From assembly GCF_041296385.1 (NCBI RefSeq), contig NC_091015.1:51526345-51590344 (forward strand): a DNA stretch of 64,000 nt, written 5' to 3'. The DNA comes from Aphelocoma coerulescens. Taxonomy: Eukaryota > Chordata > Aves > Passeriformes > Corvidae. A program made the translations under genes and the position numbers. The notes below the pieces were generated by a model, which ran no database searches, was not told where the DNA came from, and saw nothing but the letters and a program-made list of their open reading frames with translations. The stretch's first letter is position 1. Each line of letters opens with the position of its first letter. Positions 1 through 18,110 of this stretch are shown here, in pieces.

Positions 1-5136
<5,136 letters not shown>

Positions 5137-5564
5137 TCAGAAGCAAATCAGAGCAAGGGCCCTGTGGGGAATGCCCACACAGAGGTTGCCATGTCTGCAG
5201 TGCTGAGATACGGGATCATCCTATGGAAAATAAATTTTTCATGGTCAAATATTCTGCTTTAAAGACTCAAGAAATTTAAAAACAAAAACAAATAAGAAAC
5301 CCCCAAAACAACAACAAAAAAAAAACCCAGAGCAAATTCCTGTCTAGATGTGAACACTTTTCAGTTCCTAAGACCTTACTCTGGGCATCCTCACTGGTTC
5401 CTATCCTGGTTGCACACTGAACCCATAGCTTGGATATCTCAATATGTGCCGAGACAAGGCCTCTGGACCTCTGCCCATTGCTGTGTCTGGCAAAAGCAAG
5501 GCAGCTCCAAGTGTCAGTCAGGACCTGTGACTGTCTGTGTTTTAAAAAAGGATGCAGACTCCTG

Positions 5565-5992
5565 CAGGGCTGGAACATCTCCCCTATGAAGACAGGCTGA
5601 GAGAGTTGGGTTTGTTCAGCCTAGAAGAGAAGGCTCTAGGGAGAACTTACAAGGCCTTCCTGGCACCTACAGGGGCCCACAAGAGAGCTGGAGATGGATT
5701 TTTCACAAGGGCATGGAGTGACAGGACAAGGAGAAATGACTTTAAACTGAAAGAGAGTAGGTTTAGATTAGATATTAGGAAAAAATCCTCAACTGTGAGA
5801 GTGTTGAGGCATTGAAATAGGTTGCTCAAATAAGCTGGGGAGGTCCCATCCTTGCAGTGTTCAAGGCCAGGTTGAATGAAACTCAGAGCAACCTGGTCTA
5901 GCAGAAAGTGTTCTTGCCTGTGACAGGTGGGTTCAAATTAGATATCTTTAAGGTTCCCTCCAACCCAAACCATCTTACAGGTCTATGATACG
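5565..5992 (+). mobile_element. CR1 LINE 3' fragment
   Basis: Resembles the 3' end of avian CR1: the end of the reverse-transcriptase ORF (LPYEDRLRELGLFSLEE, then RRNDFKLKESRFRLDIRKK) followed by the 3' UTR and a TCTATGAT-like terminus. The copy is 5'-truncated, as most CR1 insertions are, and carries stops and small indels, so it is inactive. It lies just upstream of GASK1A in antisense orientation. Confidence 0.9.
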
Positions 5993-8900
5993 ATCTGTGC
6001 TATATGTGAAACCTAAAGTATTCTGATTCCCAGCACTAAGGAGCTGCCTTTAAACATGTACTACCAGCTTTTGGTGTCTATACCTTTATACACACAGCTT
6101 TTTTTCACTCCTTTTAGTTACATTTTCTACTGTGACGTGACTTCAATAAATATACGGGCTGGAAAGGCAGCTACAAGTAAACACTGTGCAAGCCTCCCTG
6201 CATTGCTAAATTCATATTTCCCCTTCAGCCTTAAGCAACCCCATGCATATGGCGCTGGGGACGCCCTAAGCACAGGACATTCCCATTTAGGCTGAGCTGG
6301 AGGGCAGTGGTGGGGCAGCACTGTAAGATTCTTCAAGCCAATCCAGTCCCTGGAGCATGCTGCACCCATGCCTCATCCACCCAGGTTTGGGCAGCTTCAC
6401 ACACTTCAGGAGGCCGGAGCCACAAAAAGCACCTTGGTGCCATTTCTCTGCTTTCAACAGGTATTTCCAAGTGGCTCAAACACACACTGGAAGTCAAGGC
6501 AATGGTCAAGTGGATACATTTTTTTGCAATTATTTATTTTGGAAGCACAAGTATATCCATGGCAGACACGGTGGGACAATATATTGCCAAAGAAGGGATA
6601 AGAGACTGTTTATAAGAGGAAAAGCTTGAAGAAAAGAGCTAAAAAGCTGGAGAGGTGAGAGCCAGCAGCCAGAATGACTTCCAGAAAGCAGCTGAGCAAG
6701 CAGAAGCATTTCCAGCCATGGGACCACAGGCTCCCACTGACCGCAGGGACCCACCACCAGCCCAACTCCTGCCCCAAGAGCAGCTGCCACAGGCAACCCC
6801 AGAGCATGAGCTTATGAGCTGACACAGCACTATCCTAAAATCCACCAGGGTTCATGCCCTCACCTTGGGGAGACTGCTTCCGACAGCCTCCTGGTGAGGA
6901 GCCACATTCCTTGCAAAGACACTGCATCAGCTGAGATGGGTAAGAGGAGCCACGGCCTCACTTGCCTAGGCCATAGGGGTGTTCCTTCCATGCCTCTCTT
7001 TCAAGGACTGAGCAGATTTAATGCAGTTTATAAGAGCTATTGATGGTGCACTTGGAGTGATTCAGCTTTATAGCTCTCACTTAATTGCTTCTCTCACAGA
7101 AATACAATGTAGTGCAGCAAAATATATCTGCTGGGCTGAATCCTTTGTTCAGACAGGGCTTACACCAGCCTCTGCCATGAACCAGGGGCTGTCTGGTATG
7201 GGGCTTTGGGACCTGCTGGGGGACCCCTGCTTTATCTCTTCCCAGACTGGAAAGGACCTAGTCCAGGGTAAGACTGTCCAGAGAGGGCTGTCCTGTCCTA
7301 GATCATCAGCAGGGTTATTCAAGGCTTGGCATTAACTGTCCCAGGCATCGAACTACATGGCTAAATCATTGCCTTAGGTGCCTTTCTGGGGAGGGTATGA
7401 GCATGAGCACTCCCAAGTACTCTGAGGGGCAGCAGGACTTTTGTCAAGCAGCTGGTTGTGATGCCTCTCCAGCTCTCTCCCACGTGGATGGGATAATGAT
7501 TTGCTGTGGAACCACAGCCGACGCCAACTGACACAGGCAAACACCCAAGCTCAGCTACTCGAAACCTTCACGCCCCAGATTTCAAGCAAATTCTGTAGAG
7601 TGCAGACACACATTCTTTCCCAAACACCTGCAATTCCCATCTGGCCTCCTGAGCAAGAGTTTAGAGGAGGTGCAAAGTCTAAATCCTAGTTTAACCATAG
7701 TAAAATAGCTCTGTGGCATATAAAGAGCTGATCCCGGTATCCTGATACCCATACTCCTTTCAAATCATCACTGTAAATGCCTTGCAATCTGTTCCTCTGG
7801 CCTCAAAGTATGCTGAATTAACAGAAGTGATATCTATGGAATTAATCCCAAAGGGTAGGGTTAACTGTAAATCTCAGTGTTCCCATCTGCATCCAGCCAA
7901 GTCCCTTCCCAATCCATGCTTTCTTGGGCATGTTTTCCCAGCACGTCCCCTGTCCCACCCCTCTGGAGAGACACAGCCCATCCCACTCTCACCAAAAACC
8001 CCTGTAACCCTTTTCTTCAGCACAGAGGATTTTCAGGGTGACTGGTTTTGTTATCCAGCTGATAATAATCCTCTGATTGCTTATACCATCCCTGGGTATC
8101 TAAAAAGCCTAGCTGCCAAAACTTCCAGTATCCTGGGGGGAAAATGCATGTGGGAGCCACATGGAGAACCTTCAAAACACTGCAGGAAAAATCCTTTTTA
8201 ACCCACAGCCAGAGACCAGAGTATGCCAAAGGGATGGCAATGATTGACGAGCTTTTAATGTCAAGTCCATTTACAGTCCAAGTGGTTAAGGAATCATTAT
8301 TGTCCAAACCCACTTTGTCTTCCTTGTCAGTAAGCTCGGCTTTGGGCACCACAAGTTAGAGCCTCACCACTTTCCCACCCTGAACTTGAAACCCTGGGCT
8401 GCAAAGTTAGGCGAGGGCCAGTGCAGGCTCCCTTCCCCAGCACCATTCAGGGTTTCCCTGCCACATCAACAACAAAAAGAAACAAAAAAGGTGCAAGTAC
8501 AGTCTCTGTGTTATTTCTGGCGCTTGATATTGAAAATTTAATAATAACCTAGGTGATAAAACATTGCAGAAATAATACTGTACTTACAAGCCCTGGGTAA
8601 ATACTTTTCCAAAGAGTCTTTCTCTGAGCCCTGCTGTAAAAAATTGCTGCAGTTTAAGGTATGGCTTCGATTCAGCCCAAAATGCAAACCATACGTACAG
8701 CTCTGCTTTGCCAGGCTGACATACTGACAGTACAGCATGTCTTTGCCAGAAATTAGGTCCTTTTCCCAGCAGGCAAAACCCATAAAAAGGCTTAAGAGAG
8801 GTACTACTTGTTCCAGGATGCCAATAAGTAAATAATATATACTCTCACTCATCAGAGAGACATACAGCACAGCCCAGGCTCCGAAGGCACAGTGGAGAGC

Positions 8901-11900
8901 TGTGCAGCTTTGACGCTAGGAGATAAAACTTTCTAAATGTAGTTGGGGGTGAGGTGGGGGAGGATTATCCTTGACATTGTATTCCCAGGATGCTTGAACC
9001 TTGGCAGGATTTGAAGCAGAGAAGCCTGTTTTCAATTTCTTTTCAAAGTGCATCAAATTGGCTTTGTCGAGCTTGAAAAAGAAGAAAAACAAACCCCAAA
9101 CTTCATTATCCAAGAATGTAAGAAACAGCCCTGAGACTAGAAAGATGCCACGGAAATACGTGGCTGTTGAAAACTGGATTGATTCCTGCTTTCCTCTGGC
9201 ATTCAAAAGAGTGCTCCTGCCCCTGCACCAGCACTGCAAGACCCCTCCAGCAGTAAATCCCACTGTCCCAAAGAGGTGCCCAAGGGAGCCAGAACGGCTC
9301 AGCCATGGCCATGTCACTCTTGGCCACCTGCCTGCCGTAGACTCCCAAGCTCAGACGACTTTGCCAAAAGCAACCTTGCTGATGAGCAGGTTAAAGGCAG
9401 GCCTGTGCATTTATCTGGGTGCACACTGAGCGGGGTGCGCTCTGCACAGTGGGTGCAACACACAGGGCTGTGCTCACCCTCCCAGCTCCGTGCTCGCTGC
9501 CCGCCCAATGAACCGCAAAACAGCCTGGGCAGCAGGAGGTGCAGCCTGCCGTGACCAGTTTTAACAAAGACTGCTTGAAAAACCAGTGGGAAACCTCCTC
9601 TGCCTGCCCCCCACCTCTGGGAACGTCTCCAGAGCCTTGCACCCACACATGGTGCTTGCAGCAGCTCCCAGCGCAATGGGAGAGCGGGCGCGTCAATCAG
9701 ATCTGGGAGTGGATCAGCCTCTTCTTTTTCATAATGTGCAGGGGGTTTTCTTGGTTTGTTAAGGCCATGGTGAGGACATGGAAGGAGATAAAACCTCTCC
9801 ATCCCTGGAGTGACTCTGGGCAAGTCTGAGCAGAAGGAAATCCTTGGCAGTGTCCATCGCCCATCATTCAAGTGCCTAAGTGCCTTCCTATATTTTCCTG
9901 CTATGGGAAGATAGATGGCTCATAGAGGGGGAATTTACTATAGACAGCTATTAAATGATGATTGCCAGTCCCAAAGGTCCCTCTGGCTTAGTCAGAGTGG
10001 CTCCCCAGGAGGGCAGGCCTGCTGTGCACCCCCAGCACATGGGGACAGCTCCACCAACACTCACATCGCCATGGGGCTTGAAAAATAAACAGCTCTTCAT
10101 CTCGCCTCATGATCCATCAAAGTGGCTGCAATTCCTAGCAGACACACACCAACTTTGTGTCGGGGTTTTTTTCCTTCAGAGTTGCAGGTTTTTTCCTTAA
10201 AAATGCCCTTCCAGAGGGGAGAACCATGACCCCACTGTATTTTGGCACTCTGTGGACACCCTGAAGACCATCCTGCTTGGCTCCAGGACAGGGATGTGGC
10301 AGGTAGGTCATGCCTGTCTGCTCAACATGCTCCTCCAGCCCCACTTCCACATGTTACCCCTCACAAGTGGCTTGGGAAGCTGAAGCCAGGCACTGGGAAG
10401 GGGGACTGCTCCCATAAAGCCGATGAAATGGAGTCACAGCAAACACTGGGTCAGCTGAAGCTGGGGAGATGGAAATGTGACACATCACCACATGGTACTG
10501 GGTCCTTCCCTGCAGAGTCAGCAAAGTCCTTGGAGCTGGCACACAAACCTTCCCAGCAACATGTCCAAAACCAAACCAGAAAATGACCAAGTTAAATTGC
10601 CTGGGATGAAACCTTAAAACACGCTGCACTTTGCTAAATTTTGGACAGTCTGCAAAATCTCTGGGGTAATTTATAGCCTAAGTGCGAGACAAGCGCGCTT
10701 TGCACTAGCAGAGGGCAGCACTCTGGCAGCAGCACAAAGGGATGAAACGTGTTTGCACCGTTCAGTCTGAGCACTGACTTCAAAGGGATGGTGCCAACAT
10801 ACCCCCTTTAACTTCTCAAATCATGTTGCCTTCACAGTTCTTCCCAGTTATCGCTGACAGCCTTGGGACAGCAAATTATAAAAACCTGGAAACCTTCAAG
10901 CTCCACAGCCTCCCTCTAGTAATAACCTGACATGTCTTTGGCTCCAGGCCCTGCATCAGCCCCTTGAAATTTTTGCTTCCCAGGGATGAAATGTCCTGTT
11001 TCTTGCTCTAAACCTCCCACCCAGACTGACTATTTCTGGTTTTTGGGAGGCCCCTTGCCCTGGAGGTTCTTTGCTGTACAGCCATAGGCTGAGCACAGCC
11101 CCTTCTCGTACATCCATCATCTGGAGGACCATTTTGAACAAAATCTTCAGCTATAGCTGTAAGGTGCTCTGTTTAACAGTGCTATTCCCATTGCACTGAC
11201 TGCTCCCAGTTGAATTAAGGGCCAAAGGAGTACAGCAGAAATATGGACTTGTAAACTCCTTGCCCTCTCCAGGCATAGCTTACAAGAGTGGCAAGACTCC
11301 CAGCATCCCAAATGTCCTGTTCAACATCTCTGAAGATGGAAGACCTGGAGCAGGAGACAGAGGACACACCTTGAAGGAAACAGATGGCAAGCACCTGGCT
11401 GGAGGACTCCACAACATTGGGTGTAGCTGATGCAGTCAAAGTCAGGGCTGCTGCTTGGGGGAACCCAGAGAGGACACACACCTTGTCCTGCACCTGGTGT
11501 GGACTAAAGCCCTGCAGGGTACTGGCAGGGACTTGCTTTTCCTGTGATGACACCGTCCTTACCCCAAAATCATGTGATTTTCCCTGAGCAAAGGGAAAGA
11601 TTCATAATTCTCCTCACTCCCACTGTGTAAATCTCAGCTTGCAGACAGTTAATACTCAGCTCTATGAGGGATGGACAGAGAGTTTTTCATCCTGGTGCTA
11701 TGTACAGTGCAGCTCAGGATCACTCTGGTTTAATCCCAGAAGTCAACAAAAAGCACCACAAAAATAAACAGTCTCCAGGATGCCACACTTCTTAAAGTAA
11801 GCAAACTAAAAGCTTTCACACGCCTCATCCTTCTCCTATTTAAGTTCAGAGTCAGGGCTTTTACTGCAGCGTCTTGCACTTAGCTGGATCTCCTACTTCT

Positions 11901-14900
11901 TGGAGACACATCTCCCCAGAGATTGATGGCAGTCTTTCAGGTTATGTCACTGAGATGCACAGGTCTGCTGCCATTTGCATGTGCAAACATCTCCATTACT
12001 TTTCACCACTAGAAGTGATATCAGCCTGCACCCAAATCATCCAGATCATGGAGGACCTGAAAGAGCATCTCATGTTCACAGACAACAGTGAGGACCTGGA
12101 CAGCCCTGAATGCACGAGTGTCCTGCTATCCTCACAGGACAAGGGAAGTCCCCCTCATCTTCCATCCTCTCCCTCTGCTCATTCCTCTAACCCTCACACT
12201 TACATGGGAGCAGCACAACCTAGAAATTCCTGGCAGGGATGTCAAGGAGGTAGAGAAGCAGTTTTGGGCGGCTGTTGCTCCCTCACTCCACCACTGCTGT
12301 GCAGGATCCTGCCAGGTTTCCCTTTTTCCCCTCCCCTCGTCCCAGTTTCCCGGCCAGCCTGTTGCACTCAGCTCCGTAAGTTTTCAGAGCAGCTTTCCCA
12401 TCTGCCTGCTGAACCAGCAAGTAGGGGGCCCCTTCCCCAGCGAAACAGATGTGGCTTGCCTTTGTGCAACATCTGCGCCTCATGCCCCGCTCATTTTGAA
12501 CAGTCTTGCCTTTGTTTGTGAGGGGTTGTACAGGGGATGCTTTGGAGGAGGGCAGCAGCCTGTGGCCTGTGGGCTGGACTCCTACCCTTCAAGTCCCACA
12601 CACAAACTGCCTCCAACCCCCTGAGTTTCTTCTGGGGAAGAAGAATATGCTTTGTTCCTGTGGCATTCTGGAACTGACAGTCCTGCTCCTCAGCACTTTG
12701 GTTCCAGCCCCAGCCCACAGCTCACACTGATGATTCCTTTGGGATTTCCAAACCCAGGGATGTAAGAGCTGGAATCTGGGAGCCATGGACCCCCTTCCTC
12801 ACAACTCCCCTCACCCCAGTGGCTTCTCTTGCTGCACCTCTGGGCTGCTCACCAGCTCTGGTTTGGCATCCCCAGTGGGGCTGTGCTGCAGCGGCTCCTC
12901 CACATGTAACAGAGGCAAAGAGCCGAGGTGCTAGAAAACCATGTCCCTTTTGCAATGTGTTCTGTATTCAATATGGGGAGAAATACATTACAATAAAATC
13001 ACATTTTATTTCCTCTTGCTCTTGATGAGTTTGCCAATCCTGCTCATGAGTGCCTGGAATGCTGCTAAAACTCTTACACATTCTGGCATTTGGTTCAGTT
13101 TTATTTATTTTACTGGGGATCATGTTTTTCTATATTTTGGGGAGGGGGGATTTTGATCCACTTATTTTCAGTTTTCATTTCTAACCAGTAGACCAGCACC
13201 AGGGAACAGGAATGCTTGCTTGGTGCCCATTGGGGGCTCACAAAACCCTCCTTGGGGTGTTGGCAAGGAGTAGCACTAGATTTCCTAGTTGGAGTTGCGG
13301 TGGAGGTTGCCCAAGTCAGACAGTTGGTTTCCCTGAGCTGGCTGTCAGGTTTTCTCCCTTCTTGGAGAGCAGGAAAGTGCATTCGTGGGATTCCAAAGGG
13401 GAGGGAGAAGGAGGAGGACAGCGGGGCCTTTCAGCCCTGTGGGCTTTCTTCAAAACAGAATTGTTCATACCGGCCCTGGCCTCAGCTGCAGAAAGGTAAC
13501 CCTATTTTCCTCCCATTAAGCCATTACATCTGAAAGAGAAAAAAAGAGGAAGAAAACTGCTTGCCACTTGGCTCTGAGTGCTGCCTGTGTCGCACAGACC
13601 TCGTCCTGGGAAAAGCCTGCTGGCAGCCACCCCCCAGCCTGCTTCTTCTCCTAGCAAAATCCATGGGGTGAGCAAGCAGAGCAAACATGGTACACGCATT
13701 GGTGCAGCCAGGCTCACAGAAAAGGGGCTTTTCCTTCAGGGCAAGGCAAGTAGCTTCAGGTGGACTGGAGTTATTGATCATTGGAAACGGAAGGGGTAAT
13801 TGAGGCATTTGGAATCTATGCCAGAGAATTAATACAGTGTAATCAGCCCCTCATATTCAGACTGCCTCATACTAGGCAAACAACAGAGCAACTGGAAACT
13901 ACTCGCTGGCAGATTTTGAAGCCAGAAGAAAGAAGATGTTTCTGTAATGCAGTCATCCCCCAGCACTCTCTGCCGCGGCAGGTCGGGCATGTGCGGCAGC
14001 CAGATCCGACAAGAAGCCAGCTGCAAGCGTGCTCTCCTTACCAACAGGGGAGCTCACAGCTGGCATCCCTCTGGCTTTCTGCAAGGGGTCACCCTCCTGG
14101 TGAGTTTGAAAGGAGTCAAAAATCATCTTGAGCATTTTGTTTGGGGTTTTGCTGCAAATGAAGCAACAAGGCAATCAGCTTAGGGCATAGCCTGGATTTA
14201 TTCCTCATGACCTGATGGTCATGTCTACAGATGCCCAGAGCAAACCCAGATGATGGGCAAAATCAAAGCAGTCAATGCAGGAGCTCACAAAGGGGAAAGG
14301 ACTGCAGAAGCAGACCTTCCCTTTCCAAGGCAAAATGGAAATCCTGGCAAAAAGTGAATACCCCACTCTCACATGAAGGACCACACCAGGTACCTGGCTC
14401 AGGCTGTACATGCTTTGAAATGCTTCATAGCAAAGGCTTGTACAGAAAAATGTTACTGAAGACAAAAGGTTGGTGTGGGGAGAGTTGCCTTGCTTTTCCC
14501 TTTGATGGGGAGGAGTTATCTCCAGACCCAAAATGGGTGACATGAGCCCCAGTCTTGTCTATTTTTCCTGCTGCTGAAGTTCATTAATTAAGAAAACCAA
14601 AGCTGCCTATACAAACTGTAGGATGGAAAGTGTAAAGCATGACACTAGTGTCCCCCATGCACATACACTCACACACTCCAGTGAAGGCTGGCACAGCAGC
14701 ATTGTCCCCAGAGAGGCTCCGAGTCATCAGCACACTCTCAAGGACATAAAAATGCTTCAGTGACACAAATGACCAGTTTCTGGCAGCAGCACCAGGCACC
14801 TCCTCAGCTCATCCATCACAGGTTTGCAATCCCTGCCCAACACAAGCTGTGCAAGGGTTGAGGCGGCGAAGCAGGAACAGAGTCCCCCACCCCAGTGCAA

Positions 14901-15799
14901 ACTCCCTGGCATGACAGCCCCCTGTCTCCCAGTGGGGCAGTGGTAACAGGGCGTGGGGGGACCATCCCAGCTCAGCTGATGCATGCTTGCTCAGATGGGT
15001 CTGCCAAGGGATGTTCCAAACTGGAGCACTAAAACTAGATGACATGAAACACCACCCTAAGGTTTGGAACATGCTACAGATGTGGATAAGCCTTCTAATG
15101 CTGGGGAAGCACAACATTTCTTGGGAGGGACATGAAGTTTTCCCTTGCCAAACTGGCTTTGTGGCTTTTTGATGAAAATGCTATGCTTTGTCTGGACCAA
15201 AGAGAAAGCACAGAGCAGCTCTTTGTGATCTCCATCTGCACTTCACTGTCTTCACTCCATGCTCTTCACCTGCCTGAAGCAGTGCCACCCGGCCACTTAG
15301 AAGAACTGGGTTTTAGCTGAGGGAGTGTAATCACCCCCCCCCGGCTGACAGCAGTGCTTTAGCTACAGCAGCCCCAGGCACTGCCTTTATGGGCCTCCTG
15401 ACAATCTGCTTTGTCCATCCCTAGTGCATTTCTCCAATCTGCTTGGTCCATCCTTAATGCTTTTAAGGACAGACGTGCTGTAGCGCTTCCCTGCCTTGCT
15501 TGCCTCACCATGCTCTGACCCTCTGAGTGGTCCCGCTCAAGCTGTCCCCAGGATGGAGACATCCAGGATACCCCGTTGTACCTCATCCCATGGGGCTGGT
15601 GTCCCTGGGCAAACCCAGCGTTGTTTCCCACTACCAGCTCAGCAAGGAAACCCCTAAATCCTACCATGTCTCGCAGCAGCAGCCGACGCACTCCTCCTCA
15701 TGTGCTTCACCGCCTGTGGGTGACACAGCACACGGTCACCTCCTGAGCCGGGTGCCGGCCGCCTGTGGCACTTCCATACGACACCAGGAACCCACACAG

Positions 15800-15905
15800 A
15801 ACACAAAAATTTAAAACATAGCAAAAAACAAAACAAACAAACAAAACAAAAAAAAAACACCCAAAAGCAAACAAACAAAAAACCAAACCAAACCAAAAAA
15901 TTATC
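15800..15905. repeat. A-rich low-complexity tract with (CAAA)n
   Basis: About 100 bases made almost only of A with interspersed C (units such as AAAC, AAACA and AACCA). The long hydrophobic open frame on the other strand is a product of this composition. Confidence 0.85.
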
Positions 15906-17929
15906 CAGCAACTAATCAGCCCGCTTCCTCTCCCCAAGCCATTAATCACGGCCGGGGGCTGTCACCCAGGGGTGCCCCTCGGGCTGTCCGCAATCCCCGC
16001 TGCCCAGCTCCGCACTGCAGGGGCTGCTGGGTTCCTGTGACCCCACGCCAGCGGGTGCCTCCGCTCCCCCTGGGCGGGAGGACACCCTTCGAACTTCAGC
16101 TGTGAGTTTTCAAACTCTGCCTCGTCCCAGACCCACCTCCCTGTGGGGAGGGGAGTGGAGAGGCTGGGAAGGGGGGAGAAGGCATTTGAAAAGTCTCTTT
16201 TTCACAATAAAAGCCCTTCTTGCTGCTTTTTTTTCTGTTTTTTTTTTCAATACTAAGGGCCAGTTTGAGCCAGAAGGAGATGAAGATACATGAAGAACAC
16301 GTTTCTCCCAAGCCCATTTGTTGCCAGGGGCCCTGGGGCCAGCCAAGTAGAGGGACCACTAGAGTCCCAGGGACCACAGTGACCCCAGAGCCAGGAAAGT
16401 GAACCAGAGGTCTGCTCATGAGTGCTCAAGAAAATGCTGTTTGCAGGTCTTTATTAGCTTTTTTTTTTTTGCTTTTCAGTAATGGTCCAGCAAAGAGCTG
16501 TTCCACATCAGTGCCTGGAGTGGGTGCAGACCTGGGAGAAGATTTCTTATCTGCCTAAAAGGTATTAATGCATTAAAACCATTTTTAGGGTGCTCAGGCA
16601 CCTGTTTTCTGGGACATACAGTGCCTGCAGGCAGCCAGGAGAGGGGCCCTCACCACACCCACCAGTGCAGACTGAAGCATGCCGAGCCCTGCAGTGCCCA
16701 ACGCTGTCCCCCCACCCAGCACCTGGTGTAGGGTGCATCCTAAGTGCCTTTTCCTCAGGCCTCTGGGAGAAGAGGGTCTGGAGGCATTGCTTTGGAAAGC
16801 AGTGTGTTTCAAGAGCCCTCCATGGCCAAACAGGGTACACAGGCAGCTGCCAGGCTGCAAAGCATTTCTTTGTTTCATATAACTTTCCCCTTCCAGCCCT
16901 GGACTGTGGCCAAGCAAAATCCATCAGTCCCTCACCATGGCAGGTGACACCACCAACTGCTCCAGCCCCTCACAGGCTTCAGCCCCAACCAGCCCAGCCT
17001 GGGGACAGGAGGAAACCCTCTGTCTCAGGTGTGGGGGCTTTCCAGCTCCCTGATGTGTACAACTACCTCCTCTAGGAAACCATAAAACAAACCAGGTAGA
17101 TCAGCATTGTTCTTTACTGATATTTGTGTTTTTAAAAAATCTGATAAAGGCACAATACTGGCTTTTGTGAGGTATAATGAAGATATGGTGGTCTAAAAAG
17201 AGAGGAGGATGAGACTGAGGGAACCTGGGCCAAGTCACTTGACCAAGACAGCACAGGGGGGCAGTGACAGATGCAGGAGGAGGCTCCTGTGTCCCCAAAC
17301 CCTATTCTAGCTCACTGACCATGCATGGTCCACAGTGACATTTCACAAGGTGATGCAACACAGTGGGTGTAAACAGTGATGGCAACTCAGTGCTCTTGCC
17401 CAGTGTGCTCTTGTGCCAGTCCCAGTGCCCCAGGGCCTTCATACCCTCCTGGCTCACTGAGTGCATCTTATTTTAATACGGTACATCTCCCTACTCCTTC
17501 CACTGCTACTCAAAACTATAGCTAAGAAAAGAAGTGGTTTGAAGGTTACCCACAAAAGCAGTGTGTCTGCTTTTGGCTTCAGCACATCCCACTCCATGCC
17601 ATCCTTGGGTGTGAGGAAGGGGTGCAGGAAGCAAGCCCTGCTTCCCCTCCATTCTGCCACCACCAACCTCATTGATCCCCCCCTGTCCCGGACACTGCAG
17701 CATTGAACATCCTAAAACACTTCCCTTGAGGCCAGTTCCCTGAGGCAGATAATAATCTAATACTTCTAAAGGAATTAGCAATATGAAGTAATTAGCAATA
17801 ACCTAGTATTGGCATTGGCACAAAGATGGCCTGTCCGAAGACAGGGTGAGTGCCAGGGAAGGGATCTGCGGGGCTCAGGAGGCTGAACCCTGTGCATCAC
17901 AACTCGTAGGTGGCACCTCATTTTGGAAG

Positions 17930-18110
17930 CGTTTACTTTCATCTCGCTTTCTTAATTTTGAAATGATTCAATTTATATGCAATTTCCTGTCAAAATGATT
18001 CCTGTCAGTGTGGCGGCACTGCGAACCTTGACTGACAGGCCGAGCGCTCCGGCTGGTCCCTCTGGATTGCCTCTCCCTACAAATAACTGCTTAAAATGCA
18101 CGCCTGACAT
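17930..18110. promoter_or_regulatory. Candidate cis-regulatory element with TALE-type motifs
   Basis: Three CTGTCA/TGACAG hexamers, the core recognised by MEIS/TGIF-type TALE homeodomain proteins, occur within 52 bases (17,987-17,992; 18,002-18,007; 18,033-18,038). They are interleaved with ATGATT motifs and an octamer-like ATATGCAATTT. The dense, non-repetitive motif content differs from the surrounding sequence. Conservation cannot be judged from one genome, so this is a hypothesis only. Confidence 0.3.

Noticed and set aside
8538..9348. Minus-strand frames with hydrophobic stretches that look like membrane segments
   Set aside because: The frames do not connect through plausible splice sites, and no family was recognised.
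9314..9871. 185-codon minus-strand open frame
   Set aside because: No domain, signal sequence or similarity; expected by chance in a window this long.
11874..12624. Overlapping plus-strand frames of 215 and 178 codons
   Set aside because: They overlap in different frames, contain no motif and have no supporting splice structure.
15654..15949. Phe/Cys-rich hydrophobic frames on the minus strand
   Set aside because: They are translations of the A-rich simple repeat at 15,800-15,905.
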